Counted from the first letter of the stretch, positions 1 through 5,967 are shown. The stretch: 9,728 nt of DNA from Clostridia bacterium (GCA_017539765.1 JAFYCH010000006.1:1-9728), one strand, 5' to 3'. Notes: generated by a model from the letters alone, not told the origin. Numbers and translations are program-made.

Positions 1-4
1 CATC

Positions 5-613
5 TTATATTTCTTCCTTAATATTTCTTTCTTTATTTCTTGTTAATCTTTTATAAACAATCATAAGTTTTGGTCTCGTGTATCTTAAAATCATAAGTGA
101 CAAACTATGAACAATAATTGCCACAACTGCAGTTGGTAGCCACATTGTTAGAATAAATGGCCATGGCAGAATAAATATCAATATAAGTATAGAAAGTATT
201 GAATACAAAATTGATATTGTATGCAAAAAACTACCCTTGCAATTTTCCAACAAAAATTTGTGGATATATTCTGGATTGTCTGGCTCTGCAAGTGTGTGCT
301 TATCAAAACCCGAAAGTTGTTTTCCTAGTTCTGGTATTTTATCTTTCCAGTGTTTTATGCCAATTCCTTCATATAATTTCTTCTCAAATTTAAAAACATG
401 GAATAGTTTTCTGTCTGGTTCATAAAATTTTACTGGCAACAAACTTGCAAGGTATGCAATCAAAAATGTTGCAACAACAACCACACCAAACACCAGCAAA
501 AACCAAAGCAGTGTAGATATTGATCTGTAGAATATTAGGTTTATGCTAGGTATTAACACAATACATAAGCCGATACTTGACCAATAAATTATTGAAGATA
601 ATTTTGCCTTCAT
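5..613 (-). CDS. CrtO-like membrane protein (acyltransferase family, function unproven)
   Basis: This 202-residue integral membrane protein has hydrophobic segments near residues 7-29, 33-59, 128-150 and 153-177, with a polar cytoplasmic-type stretch at 62-127. From memory it resembles staphylococcal CrtO (glycosyl-4,4'-diaponeurosporenoate acyltransferase). Shared landmarks are an FxFEK segment at about 75, the GIKHWKDKIP block at 85-94, a histidine at 131 at the start of the third helix, and the RYTRPKL segment at 177-183 followed by a basic tail. CrtO adds the fatty acyl chain to staphyloxanthin. No carotenoid gene lies nearby, so the substrate here is unknown. The start is set by a GGAGG SD at 617-621, four bases before ATG. 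The gene is divergent from the XRE regulator and may be controlled by it. An ATG on the same strand begins one base after the stop codon (3 to 1), preceded by AAGGAAG at 13-19, so a downstream operon gene may continue outside the window. Family assignment is moderate; enzymatic role is a guess. Confidence 0.72.
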   Translation of the reverse strand: MKAKLSSIIYWSSIGLCIVLIPSINLIFYRSISTLLWFLLVFGVVVVATFLIAYLASLLPVKFYEPDRKLFHVFKFEKKLYEGIGIKHWKDKIPELGKQLSGFDKHTLAEPDNPEYIHKFLLENCKGSFLHTISILYSILSILILIFILPWPFILTMWLPTAVVAIIVHSLSLMILRYTRPKLMIVYKRLTRNKERNIKEEI

Positions 614-616
614 ATT

Positions 617-622
617 GCCTCC
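617..622 (-). promoter_or_regulatory. Ribosome binding site of the CrtO-like gene
   Basis: On the minus strand CGGAGG lies four bases before the ATG at 613. It fixes the start of the 202-residue membrane protein. Confidence 0.75.
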
Positions 623-629
623 GAATGAT

Positions 630-658
630 ATTATATAAAAAAAATATCACGAATGCAA
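630..658 (-). promoter_or_regulatory. Promoter of the CrtO-like gene, short leader
   Basis: Minus strand: a perfect -10 box TATAAT at 635-630, a 17-base spacer, and a weak -35 box TTGCAT at 658-653 (first three bases match the SigA consensus). Transcription would start near 623, leaving only about ten leader bases, which contain the GGAGG ribosome binding site. The spacer holds a run of eight T. The -35 box lies inside one arm of the inverted repeat at 651-680, so a protein bound there would block or alter initiation. Confidence 0.6.
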
Positions 659-680
659 AATATTTTTTGATGTTGCATTC
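651..680. repeat. Inverted repeat, candidate operator in the divergent spacer
   Basis: GAATGCAA at 651-658 and TTGCATTC at 673-680 form a perfect 8-bp inverted repeat with 14 bases between the arms. The arms are 22 bases apart start to start, about two helical turns, which suits a dimeric helix-turn-helix protein. One arm covers the -35 box of the minus-strand promoter. The neighbouring XRE regulator is the natural candidate to bind it, which is an inference from position. GAATG also occurs at 623-627 and 732-736. Confidence 0.5.
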
Positions 681-695
681 TAAACTTCAAAAACC

Positions 696-735
696 AATTC
701 TCTTATAAATTCTCACGCTCTCGTTAAATGAGAAT
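696..735. repeat. AATTCTC direct repeat with inverted partner, second candidate operator
   Basis: AATTCTC occurs at 696-702 and again at 708-714, exactly 12 bases apart. An inverted half GAGAAT follows at 730-735, pairing with ATTCTC at 709-714 across 15 bases. The block lies about 75-115 bases upstream of the proposed regulator start site. It may be a regulator binding region; only the symmetry is visible. Confidence 0.35.
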
Positions 736-772
736 GGATAAAGTATAATAAAAAAATTATTATTAAATTTAC

Positions 773-801
773 TTGCCAGATATTTTTATAAGTTATATAA
801 T
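773..801 (+). promoter_or_regulatory. Strong promoter immediately upstream of the XRE regulator ATG
   Basis: TTGCCA at 773-778 (five of six match to the SigA -35), a 17-base spacer, and a perfect TATAAT at 796-801. Seven bases separate the -10 box from the A of the ATG at 809, so the predicted first transcribed base is at or next to the start codon. A second TATAAT at 744-749 has only a poor -35 (TCGTTA at 721-726) and would give a leader of about 50 bases with no ribosome binding site. Confidence 0.6.
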
Positions 802-808
802 AACTTAC

Positions 809-1393
809 ATGGAAAACTATAAGAAGAATATAGCCAACAATTTGGTATTATTAAGAAAAAAACATAATTATAAGCAAAGCGATATTGCTGAAAAATTGAA
901 TTATAGCGACAAAACAATAAGCAAATGGGAAACTGGTGAAATTGTGCCTAGTGTAGAGAATTTGTTTGAACTCTGTAAACTATATGGGGTGAGTATTGAA
1001 CAGATAACTTCGGAAATTCCACAAGACCAAAAGATTATTACAAAAAAGGATTATTCTGCAAGAAATAAACTTTTAATTTCACTTTTGTCAATTTCTGCTG
1101 TTTGGATTATGGCGACCATAGCTTTTGTTTATGTAAAAATACTTTTTCACGCAAACATTTGGACAACATTTGTTTGGGCTGTTCCAGTATCTGCGATTTT
1201 GGGAATTATTTTCAATGCACTTTGGGGAACAAAGAAACTTGGTTTTATTTGCATTTCAATTTTGCTGTGGTCACTTATTGCTTGCTTCTATCTGCAATTT
1301 TTGCAATATAACCTTATTGCACTTTTCTTTATTGGCATACCAGCACAGGTTGCAGTCTTGCTCTGGTCTGGACTAAAAAAGTCGCAAAAGTAG
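809..1393 (+). CDS. XRE-family regulator with four-helix membrane tail
   Basis: This is a 194-residue one-component regulator. Residues 4-62 form a Cro/C1-type helix-turn-helix: the NIANNLVLLRKKHNYKQ opening, the recognition region DKTISKWETGEIVPS at 34-48, and the typical NLFELCKLYGVS at 51-62. After a short linker come four hydrophobic segments near 88-110, 118-138, 144-166 and 168-187, so the DNA-binding domain is probably tethered to the membrane. I chose the ATG at 809. A TTG at 773 in the same frame would add 12 residues but is better read as a -35 box. No SD precedes the ATG, and the promoter geometry suggests a leaderless mRNA. The ABC transporter starts 38 bases after its stop and is probably co-transcribed. 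It likely controls its own operon and the divergent gene; the signal sensed is unknown. Confidence 0.85.
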   Translation: MENYKKNIANNLVLLRKKHNYKQSDIAEKLNYSDKTISKWETGEIVPSVENLFELCKLYGVSIEQITSEIPQDQKIITKKDYSARNKLLISLLSISAVWIMATIAFVYVKILFHANIWTTFVWAVPVSAILGIIFNALWGTKKLGFICISILLWSLIACFYLQFLQYNLIALFFIGIPAQVAVLLWSGLKKSQK

Positions 1394-1414
1394 GTATAAA
1401 CATAAAAAATTACT

Positions 1415-1423
1415 AAAAGGAGG
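1415..1423 (+). promoter_or_regulatory. Ribosome binding site of the ABC transporter gene
   Basis: AAAAGGAGG lies eight bases before the ATG at 1432. This strong site contrasts with its absence upstream of the co-transcribed regulator, implying more efficient translation of the second gene. Confidence 0.8.
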
Positions 1424-1431
1424 ACAGAATT

Positions 1432-4017
1432 ATGCTTAAACTCGAAGATATAAAAAAGACTTATGACCTGGGTGACACAAAAGTTGAAGCACTAAAGGGT
1501 ATTAGTATTTCTTTTAGAGATAACGAATTTGTTAGCATTTTAGGTCCATCTGGTTGTGGAAAAACTACACTTTTAAATATTATTGGCGGACTCGATAAAT
1601 ACACAAGTGGCAATTTGATTATTGATGGCAAAGGGACAAAAGAGTTTAATGACGGCGATTGGGACACATACAGAAACCATAAAATTGGTTTCGTTTTTCA
1701 GGGCTATAATCTTATTCCACATATAAATGTTCTTGAAAATGTTGCCATGGCACTTTCACTTAATGGTATTTCAAAAGAAGAAAGAAAGCAAAGGGCAGTT
1801 GAAGCACTTGAAAAGGTTGGTTTAAAAGACCAAATTAAAAAGATGCCAAATCAACTTTCTGGCGGCCAAATGCAAAGAGTTGCAATTGCAAGGGCAATTG
1901 TCAACAATCCAAGCATCATTTTGGCAGACGAGCCAACTGGTGCACTTGACAGCAAAACAAGCAAACAAGTTTTAGAAATATTGAAAAAAATTTCTGCCGA
2001 CAAACTTATCATCATGGTTACTCATAATGCAAGTTTAGCAAAAAAATACAGTACAAGAATAATCAAATTTTTGGACGGAAAACTTAAAAGTGACAATATG
2101 CCTTATGATGATACAGAACAAGAAAATTTAGCAAAAAACGAGCAAAAAGAAGAAAAAAATGACCAAAAACTTGAAAATATCGATAAAAAAGTAACAAAAA
2201 ACAAAGAAAAGAAATCTGCAATGAGTTTCTTTACAGCGCTTTATTTGTCACTAAAAAACTTGCTCACCAAAAAGGGTAGAACAATTCTTACAAGTTTTGC
2301 TGGCTCAATTGGCATTATTGGCGTGGCACTTGTTTTGGCAATTTCAAATGGTTTCAACAATTACATTAACACTGTTCAAAATGATACTTTAAGTGCGTAT
2401 CCAATCACAATTGCAACTGCAACAATAGATTTTGATGCAATTGAATCAAATGCATTTTATACGGATAGTGGTGAAGAAAAACTTTCTGATGCAGTTACGG
2501 TGTCAGGTGATATTACTGACTACTTTAAATATGGTCACTATAATTGTTTGAATGATAATTTTATAAACTACGTAAAAGATTTCGAAACTGACTACTATAA
2601 AAACAATGACAATCCAAACATTGCCCATATAGAATATAACTATTATGCACCAACAAAATTTTTGATTAAACAAGCAAACAATAAGGTTGGTCTTGAACAA
2701 ACAAAAAATTCTATAAACTTGTTTTCAACTGATGGTGGCGGAAATTTATTCTTTCCATCAATAAAAGATGAAGAATATATTTTTGAGCAATATGATTTGG
2801 TTTATACTGCAGATAATTATGACCCGAACGATATTTATGGTTTAACTTTGGTGCTTAGGGGCGGAAATAAAATATCAAATTCAATTTTAACAACACTTGG
2901 TGTTCCTGCTGCAATGCAAGCAAACACAAAATATGCACCAGTCAAGTTTAAAGATATTTGCGATAAAGTTGAAATAAAACTTCTATATAATAATGATTAT
3001 TATATTTATGATAGTGGCAATGATAAGTTTGATACAATAGATATAACAGATGGAAATTTGCTAAAAACTATGTTTGACAGCGACCAATATCAGACATTAA
3101 AAATTACAAGAATAATTGCTCCAAAAGATAACAGCAACACAGCATTGTTCTCTCAGGGAGTTATGTATTCAAATGCGTTGCAAGAACAATATTTGCAAAA
3201 TTGCAAAACAAGTCAAATTGCACAAAAGCAGGCAGAAAGAAAAATTGCAGAAGCAGATTCTGGCAACTATCACTTTTATGACCCACTTCAAATTGATATA
3301 AGTGCAAGTGCATATATGTATGCTAATATGCTTGGTGGTTTTGATTTTTCTGAAACAAACAATATTAAAGCATTTTTAAACTTTTTCTACAGAACAGAAT
3401 TATCTACAGAAGAAGCTTATGAAATTGGTGTTCAACAAATTGGTGTCAGTTCAATGCCACAATCAATTGTTTTCTATCCAGTTAATTTTGATGGAAAAAA
3501 TGAAGTAAACAAAATGATTTCTGATTACAATGAAGGAGTGTCTGATGTTTATTCTATTGTTGCAACAGACAATTCAAGTTTCCTTACAAAAGTTTTGTCT
3601 GCAATGATAAACGGCATAAGCATAGTTTTGATTGCCTTTGCAAGCATTTCTTTGGTTGTTTCTAGCATAATGATTGGTATAATCACTTATGTAAGCGTTA
3701 TTGAAAGAACAAGAGAAATCGGAATTTTGCGCAGTCTTGGTGCAAGAAAGAAAGATATTTCTCACATATTCAGTGCAGAGACAATAATCATTGGAGTTTT
3801 GAGTGGTTTGATTGGTGTGGCAATAACATATTTGCTTTGCCCACTTATCAGTTTGATTGTTGCAAATTCTGCGGGCATCAATAATGTTGCAGTTCTTAAT
3901 CCACTTCATGCACTTATTCTTGTTGGCATAAGCACACTGCTTACACTTACAAGTGGAACAATTCCAAGCAGAATAGCAAGCAGAAAAGACCCTGTTGAGT
4001 GTTTAAGGTCAGAATAA
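1432..4017 (+). CDS. MacB-type ABC transporter, fused ATPase and FtsX-like permease
   Basis: This 861-residue protein combines both transporter halves. The N-terminal ATPase (1-218) has Walker A GPSGCGKTT at 38-46, Q-loop Q90, signature LSGGQ at 142-146, Walker B IILADE at 162-167 and H-loop H198. A lysine- and glutamate-rich linker (about 219-263) leads to the permease: one helix at about 284-305, an extracytoplasmic domain at about 307-722, then three helices near 727-754, 783-806 and 824-845. The stretch VIERTREIGILRSLGARKKDI at 757-776 (given here in part: ERTREIGILRSLGA) is the hallmark of FtsX/MacB permeases. The topology matches MacB, which moves substrates mechanically across the envelope and does not carry them through a channel. 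The external domain, about 415 residues, is large and should determine the substrate, which may be a peptide, lipid or lipoprotein. The gene lies in an apparent operon with the membrane-tailed regulator, with no histidine kinase nearby, unlike Bce-type modules. It ends at a hairpin terminator. Fold is certain; substrate is not known. Confidence 0.92.
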   Translation: MLKLEDIKKTYDLGDTKVEALKGISISFRDNEFVSILGPSGCGKTTLLNIIGGLDKYTSGNLIIDGKGTKEFNDGDWDTYRNHKIGFVFQGYNLIPHINVLENVAMALSLNGISKEERKQRAVEALEKVGLKDQIKKMPNQLSGGQMQRVAIARAIVNNPSIILADEPTGALDSKTSKQVLEILKKISADKLIIMVTHNASLAKKYSTRIIKFLDGKLKSDNMPYDDTEQENLAKNEQKEEKNDQKLENIDKKVTKNKEKKSAMSFFTALYLSLKNLLTKKGRTILTSFAGSIGIIGVALVLAISNGFNNYINTVQNDTLSAYPITIATATIDFDAIESNAFYTDSGEEKLSDAVTVSGDITDYFKYGHYNCLNDNFINYVKDFETDYYKNNDNPNIAHIEYNYYAPTKFLIKQANNKVGLEQTKNSINLFSTDGGGNLFFPSIKDEEYIFEQYDLVYTADNYDPNDIYGLTLVLRGGNKISNSILTTLGVPAAMQANTKYAPVKFKDICDKVEIKLLYNNDYYIYDSGNDKFDTIDITDGNLLKTMFDSDQYQTLKITRIIAPKDNSNTALFSQGVMYSNALQEQYLQNCKTSQIAQKQAERKIAEADSGNYHFYDPLQIDISASAYMYANMLGGFDFSETNNIKAFLNFFYRTELSTEEAYEIGVQQIGVSSMPQSIVFYPVNFDGKNEVNKMISDYNEGVSDVYSIVATDNSSFLTKVLSAMINGISIVLIAFASISLVVSSIMIGIITYVSVIERTREIGILRSLGARKKDISHIFSAETIIIGVLSGLIGVAITYLLCPLISLIVANSAGINNVAVLNPLHALILVGISTLLTLTSGTIPSRIASRKDPVECLRSE

Positions 4018-4027
4018 GACTATAATT

Positions 4028-4059
4028 TAGATATGTTCATTTGGGCATATCTATTTTTT
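4028..4059 (+). terminator. Intrinsic terminator after the ABC transporter
   Basis: TAGATATG at 4028-4035 pairs with CATATCTA at 4046-4053 across a 10-base loop, followed directly by six T. It lies 11 bases after the transporter stop and just upstream of the next promoter. Confidence 0.75.
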
Positions 4060-4071
4060 ATGTAAATATGA

Positions 4072-4100
4072 TTGTAATTATTTTTTTGGTGTGATATAAT
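4072..4100 (+). promoter_or_regulatory. Extended -10 promoter of the oxoamine synthase gene
   Basis: TTGTAA at 4072-4077 (four of six to consensus), a 17-base spacer, and perfect TATAAT at 4095-4100 preceded by TG at 4092-4093, making an extended -10 (TGnTATAAT). The predicted start near 4107 leaves a leader of about 12 bases containing a weak AGGTG ribosome site at 4110-4114. Confidence 0.7.
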
Positions 4101-4118
4101 AGGCTGCGTAGGTGTTTT

Positions 4119-5336
4119 ATGGATTTATTTAAAAAATGTTATGATTTTGATAGAGTCGATGAACTTAAAAAAGCAAAACTATACCCATATTTTCATTCGG
4201 CTCAAAGCGGACAAGATACAAAAATGGTTATGGAAAATCATGAAATTATAATGATTGGTAGCAACAACTATCTTGGCTATACAAGCGACAAAAGAGTTAT
4301 TGAAGCAGGTGTTGAAGCCCTTAAAAAATATGGTAGCGGAAACAGTGGAAGCAGATTTTTGAACGGTACACTTGATATTCATATTTTGCTTGAAAAGGAA
4401 CTTGCAGAGTTTTTGCACAAAGAAGCAGCCCTTACAATGAGCACAGGTTTCCAAACAAATTTGGGAATCATCAGTGCAATTGCAGGCAGAAATGATGTTA
4501 TTCTTTGCGACAAAGAAAACCATGCAAGCATTTATGATGCAATCAAACTTAGTTATGCAAAAATGATTAGATACGAGCATAACGACATGGCTGACCTTGA
4601 AGCAAAACTTAAGGAAGTGCCAGAAGATAAAGGCATTTTGATTGTAACAGACAGTGTGTTCTCAATGACAGGTGAAATTTGCAATTTGCCAAAACTTGTT
4701 GAACTTAAGAAAAAGTATGGTGCAAGACTTATGCTTGACGAGGCTCACGGAATTGGTGTTCTTGGAAAATATGGCCGTGGTGCAGGTGAACATTTTGGAC
4801 TTGAAGATGATGTTGATATTATTATGGGTACATTCAGCAAATCTTTTGCAAGTCTTGGTGGTTTTGTTGCTGGTGAAAGAAAAGTTGTTGAATATATTCA
4901 ACACTCAAGCAGACCTTTCATTTTCAGCGCTTCAATTACACCAGCAAGTGTTGCTTGTGCAAGAAAGTCACTTGAACTTTTGAAAAAAGAACCAGAAAGA
5001 GTACAAAACCTTAAAGATATCAGTGCATACATGAGAAAACTTTTAAAGGGCTATGGCATTCAAATTATTGATGCAGAAACTCCAATCATTCCAATTTATA
5101 CATACGAAGATAACCGTACATTTATGGCTTGCCAAATGCTTCTTGACCGTGGTGTTTATGTAAACCCAGTCATCAGCCCAGCAACACCAGTAGGACAAAG
5201 TTTGCTCAGAACTTCTTACACAGCAACTCACACAAAAGAGCAAATGGAATATTGTGCAAAGCAAATAAAAGAAGTTTTGGATATCTTGCCTTTTGAAGAC
5301 AAAGAACTTGAAGCAAGAGTAAAAGCAAAAAAATAA
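4119..5336 (+). CDS. Alpha-oxoamine synthase, serine palmitoyltransferase-like (PLP enzyme)
   Basis: This 405-residue fold-type I PLP enzyme belongs to the family that condenses an amino acid with an acyl-CoA, releasing CO2 and CoA. Members include serine palmitoyltransferase, glycine C-acetyltransferase (Kbl) and BioF. Visible residues are H135 in the ENHASIYD segment (ring stacking), D207 and H210 in LDEAHG, Schiff-base K241 in MGTFSKSFASLGGF, and substrate-carboxylate R364. Several blocks match my recollection of Bacteroides serine palmitoyltransferase more closely than Kbl or BioF: the N-terminal YPYF at 22-25, GSRFLNGTLD at 77-86, the FSKSFASLGGF version of the lysine motif, FIFSASITPAS at 268-278 and ATHTKEQ at 369-375. 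If this holds, the product would be a 3-keto long-chain base for sphingolipid-like membrane lipids. Kbl (threonine breakdown) is the main alternative; no threonine dehydrogenase or biotin gene adjoins it. The gene is a single unit with its own promoter and terminator. Family is certain; substrate is inferred. Confidence 0.9.
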   Translation: MDLFKKCYDFDRVDELKKAKLYPYFHSAQSGQDTKMVMENHEIIMIGSNNYLGYTSDKRVIEAGVEALKKYGSGNSGSRFLNGTLDIHILLEKELAEFLHKEAALTMSTGFQTNLGIISAIAGRNDVILCDKENHASIYDAIKLSYAKMIRYEHNDMADLEAKLKEVPEDKGILIVTDSVFSMTGEICNLPKLVELKKKYGARLMLDEAHGIGVLGKYGRGAGEHFGLEDDVDIIMGTFSKSFASLGGFVAGERKVVEYIQHSSRPFIFSASITPASVACARKSLELLKKEPERVQNLKDISAYMRKLLKGYGIQIIDAETPIIPIYTYEDNRTFMACQMLLDRGVYVNPVISPATPVGQSLLRTSYTATHTKEQMEYCAKQIKEVLDILPFEDKELEARVKAKK

Positions 5337-5363
5337 GTTAAATTTGCATAAATTTAGAGTATT

Positions 5364-5395
5364 AAAAATAGGTGAGAATAAATCGCCTATTTTTT
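5364..5395 (+). terminator. Intrinsic terminator after the oxoamine synthase
   Basis: AAAAATAGGTG at 5364-5374 pairs with CGCCTATTTTT from 5384, with one G-T pair and a 9-base loop, and runs into a T tract to 5395. It is 27 bases after the stop codon. Confidence 0.8.
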
Positions 5396-5414
5396 AATGT
5401 TTAAGCGTTTTTGT

Positions 5415-5443
5415 TTGTCAAAAAAAAATATGTATGGTAAAAT
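5415..5443 (+). promoter_or_regulatory. Promoter of the hibernation factor gene
   Basis: TTGTCA at 5415-5420 (five of six to consensus), a 17-base spacer, and TAAAAT at 5438-5443 with the TG extension at 5435-5436. Predicted start is near 5450. The following leader has AAAGGAG at 5466-5472, six bases before the ATG. The spacer is A-rich. Confidence 0.7.
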
Positions 5444-5478
5444 ATAGATGATAAATACATCGTATAAAGGAGATTTCT

Positions 5479-5745
5479 ATGGTTAAAAATTATCATTGTG
5501 GCGATCTACTTAGCCCAGCATTACAAAGTATGGTAGAAAAAAAACTTGCAAAATTAGAAAAATATGGTTTAAATGACATGGTTGTTGATGTTCATATGTC
5601 AAAGGAAGGCAATGATTTTGTTCTCAAATTACAACTTAGTTCAAGAGAACATAACCTGCTTGCAAAAGCAAAATCAGACGATATGTATAAAAACATTGAT
5701 GAATGTATAGACAAACTCTGTTATCAAATCAGAGAACATAAATAA
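5479..5745 (+). CDS. hpf: Short ribosome hibernation promoting factor (HPF/RaiA family)
   Basis: The 88-residue product matches the N-terminal ribosome-binding domain of the HPF/YfiA family. Evidence is the beta-alpha-beta pattern with the early ALQSMVEKKLAKLEKY helix (14-29), a VVDVHMS strand (35-41), a second strand at about 47-54, and the characteristic end DDMYKNIDECIDKLCYQIREHK split across helix two (67-88). The domain sits in the 30S decoding site of idle ribosomes and blocks tRNA and mRNA binding. Most Firmicute HPF proteins are long, with an added C-terminal domain that dimerises ribosomes into 100S particles; that domain is absent here. The stop codon is followed by a clean terminator, and I saw no remnant of a second domain downstream, so it looks like a genuine short form and not a frameshift. 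It has its own promoter and SD. It could act as a pure inactivator or be a paralogue of a long HPF elsewhere. Confidence 0.82.
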   Translation: MVKNYHCGDLLSPALQSMVEKKLAKLEKYGLNDMVVDVHMSKEGNDFVLKLQLSSREHNLLAKAKSDDMYKNIDECIDKLCYQIREHK

Positions 5746-5753
5746 TAATTTTT

Positions 5754-5781
5754 AAAAAGAGGTCCATTTGTGACCTTTTTT
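5754..5781 (+). terminator. Intrinsic terminator after hpf
   Basis: AAAAGAGGTC at 5755-5764 pairs with GACCTTTTTT at 5772-5781 with one G-T pair and a 7-base loop, merging into a T-rich tail. It lies 8 bases after the stop codon. Confidence 0.8.
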
Positions 5782-5789
5782 GTTTGTTT

Positions 5790-5967
5790 TTTTGTAAATG
5801 ATTTTTTGCAAGGTAATTAAGTTTTGTAACCAAAAAAAATATTTTATCCAAAATATTTTTTCTTCTAAAAAACAAAAAAATATAAATAAAACTAAAAATA
5901 ATAAATATGCAAAAATTAGACTAGTGGTAATTTATTCCAAATAAAATAAAATATTATTATATTTATG
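5790..5967. other. AT-rich gene-free stretch upstream of the division operon
   Basis: The space from the hpf stop (5745) to ftsA (6041) is 295 bases and holds no convincing gene. After the hpf terminator it is rich in A and T tracts (for example 5832-5839, 5856-5861, 5867-5872, 5874-5880, 5911-5915). It includes a 12-bp inverted repeat at 5834-5861 whose two halves each contain the palindrome AAAATATTTT. It may be curved DNA or an upstream activating stretch for the ftsA promoter; no RNA gene is evident. Confidence 0.45.

Noticed and set aside
744..749. TATAAT as the main promoter of the XRE gene
   Set aside because: Its -35 partner TCGTTA matches only three of six positions and it has no TG extension. 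The promoter at 773-801 is far better, though a minor second start is possible.
773..808. TTG start codon that would add 12 residues to the XRE regulator
   Set aside because: The added residues do not resemble XRE N-termini, there is no ribosome site, and the TTG is the first part of a well-placed -35 box. ATG at 809 is preferred.
3574..3909. Antisense frame opposite the ABC permease end
   Set aside because: Composition is that of a shadow frame and it overlaps the conserved FtsX-type permease region.
1432..4017. Naming the transporter macB
   Set aside because: The architecture matches MacB, but MacB proper works with MacA and TolC in Gram-negative envelopes and the external domain here is larger and unlike it. 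Only the fold class is supported.
4119..5336. Naming the PLP enzyme kbl or bioF
   Set aside because: The lysine-region and RFLNGT motifs fit the serine palmitoyltransferase-like subgroup better and no threonine-degradation or biotin gene is adjacent. I left the symbol empty because substrate use cannot be read from sequence alone.
5790..5967. Small RNA or riboswitch in the AT-rich spacer before ftsA
   Set aside because: No GC-containing stems, no promoter-terminator pair and no known riboswitch core are visible. Its A/T symmetry alone is weak evidence.
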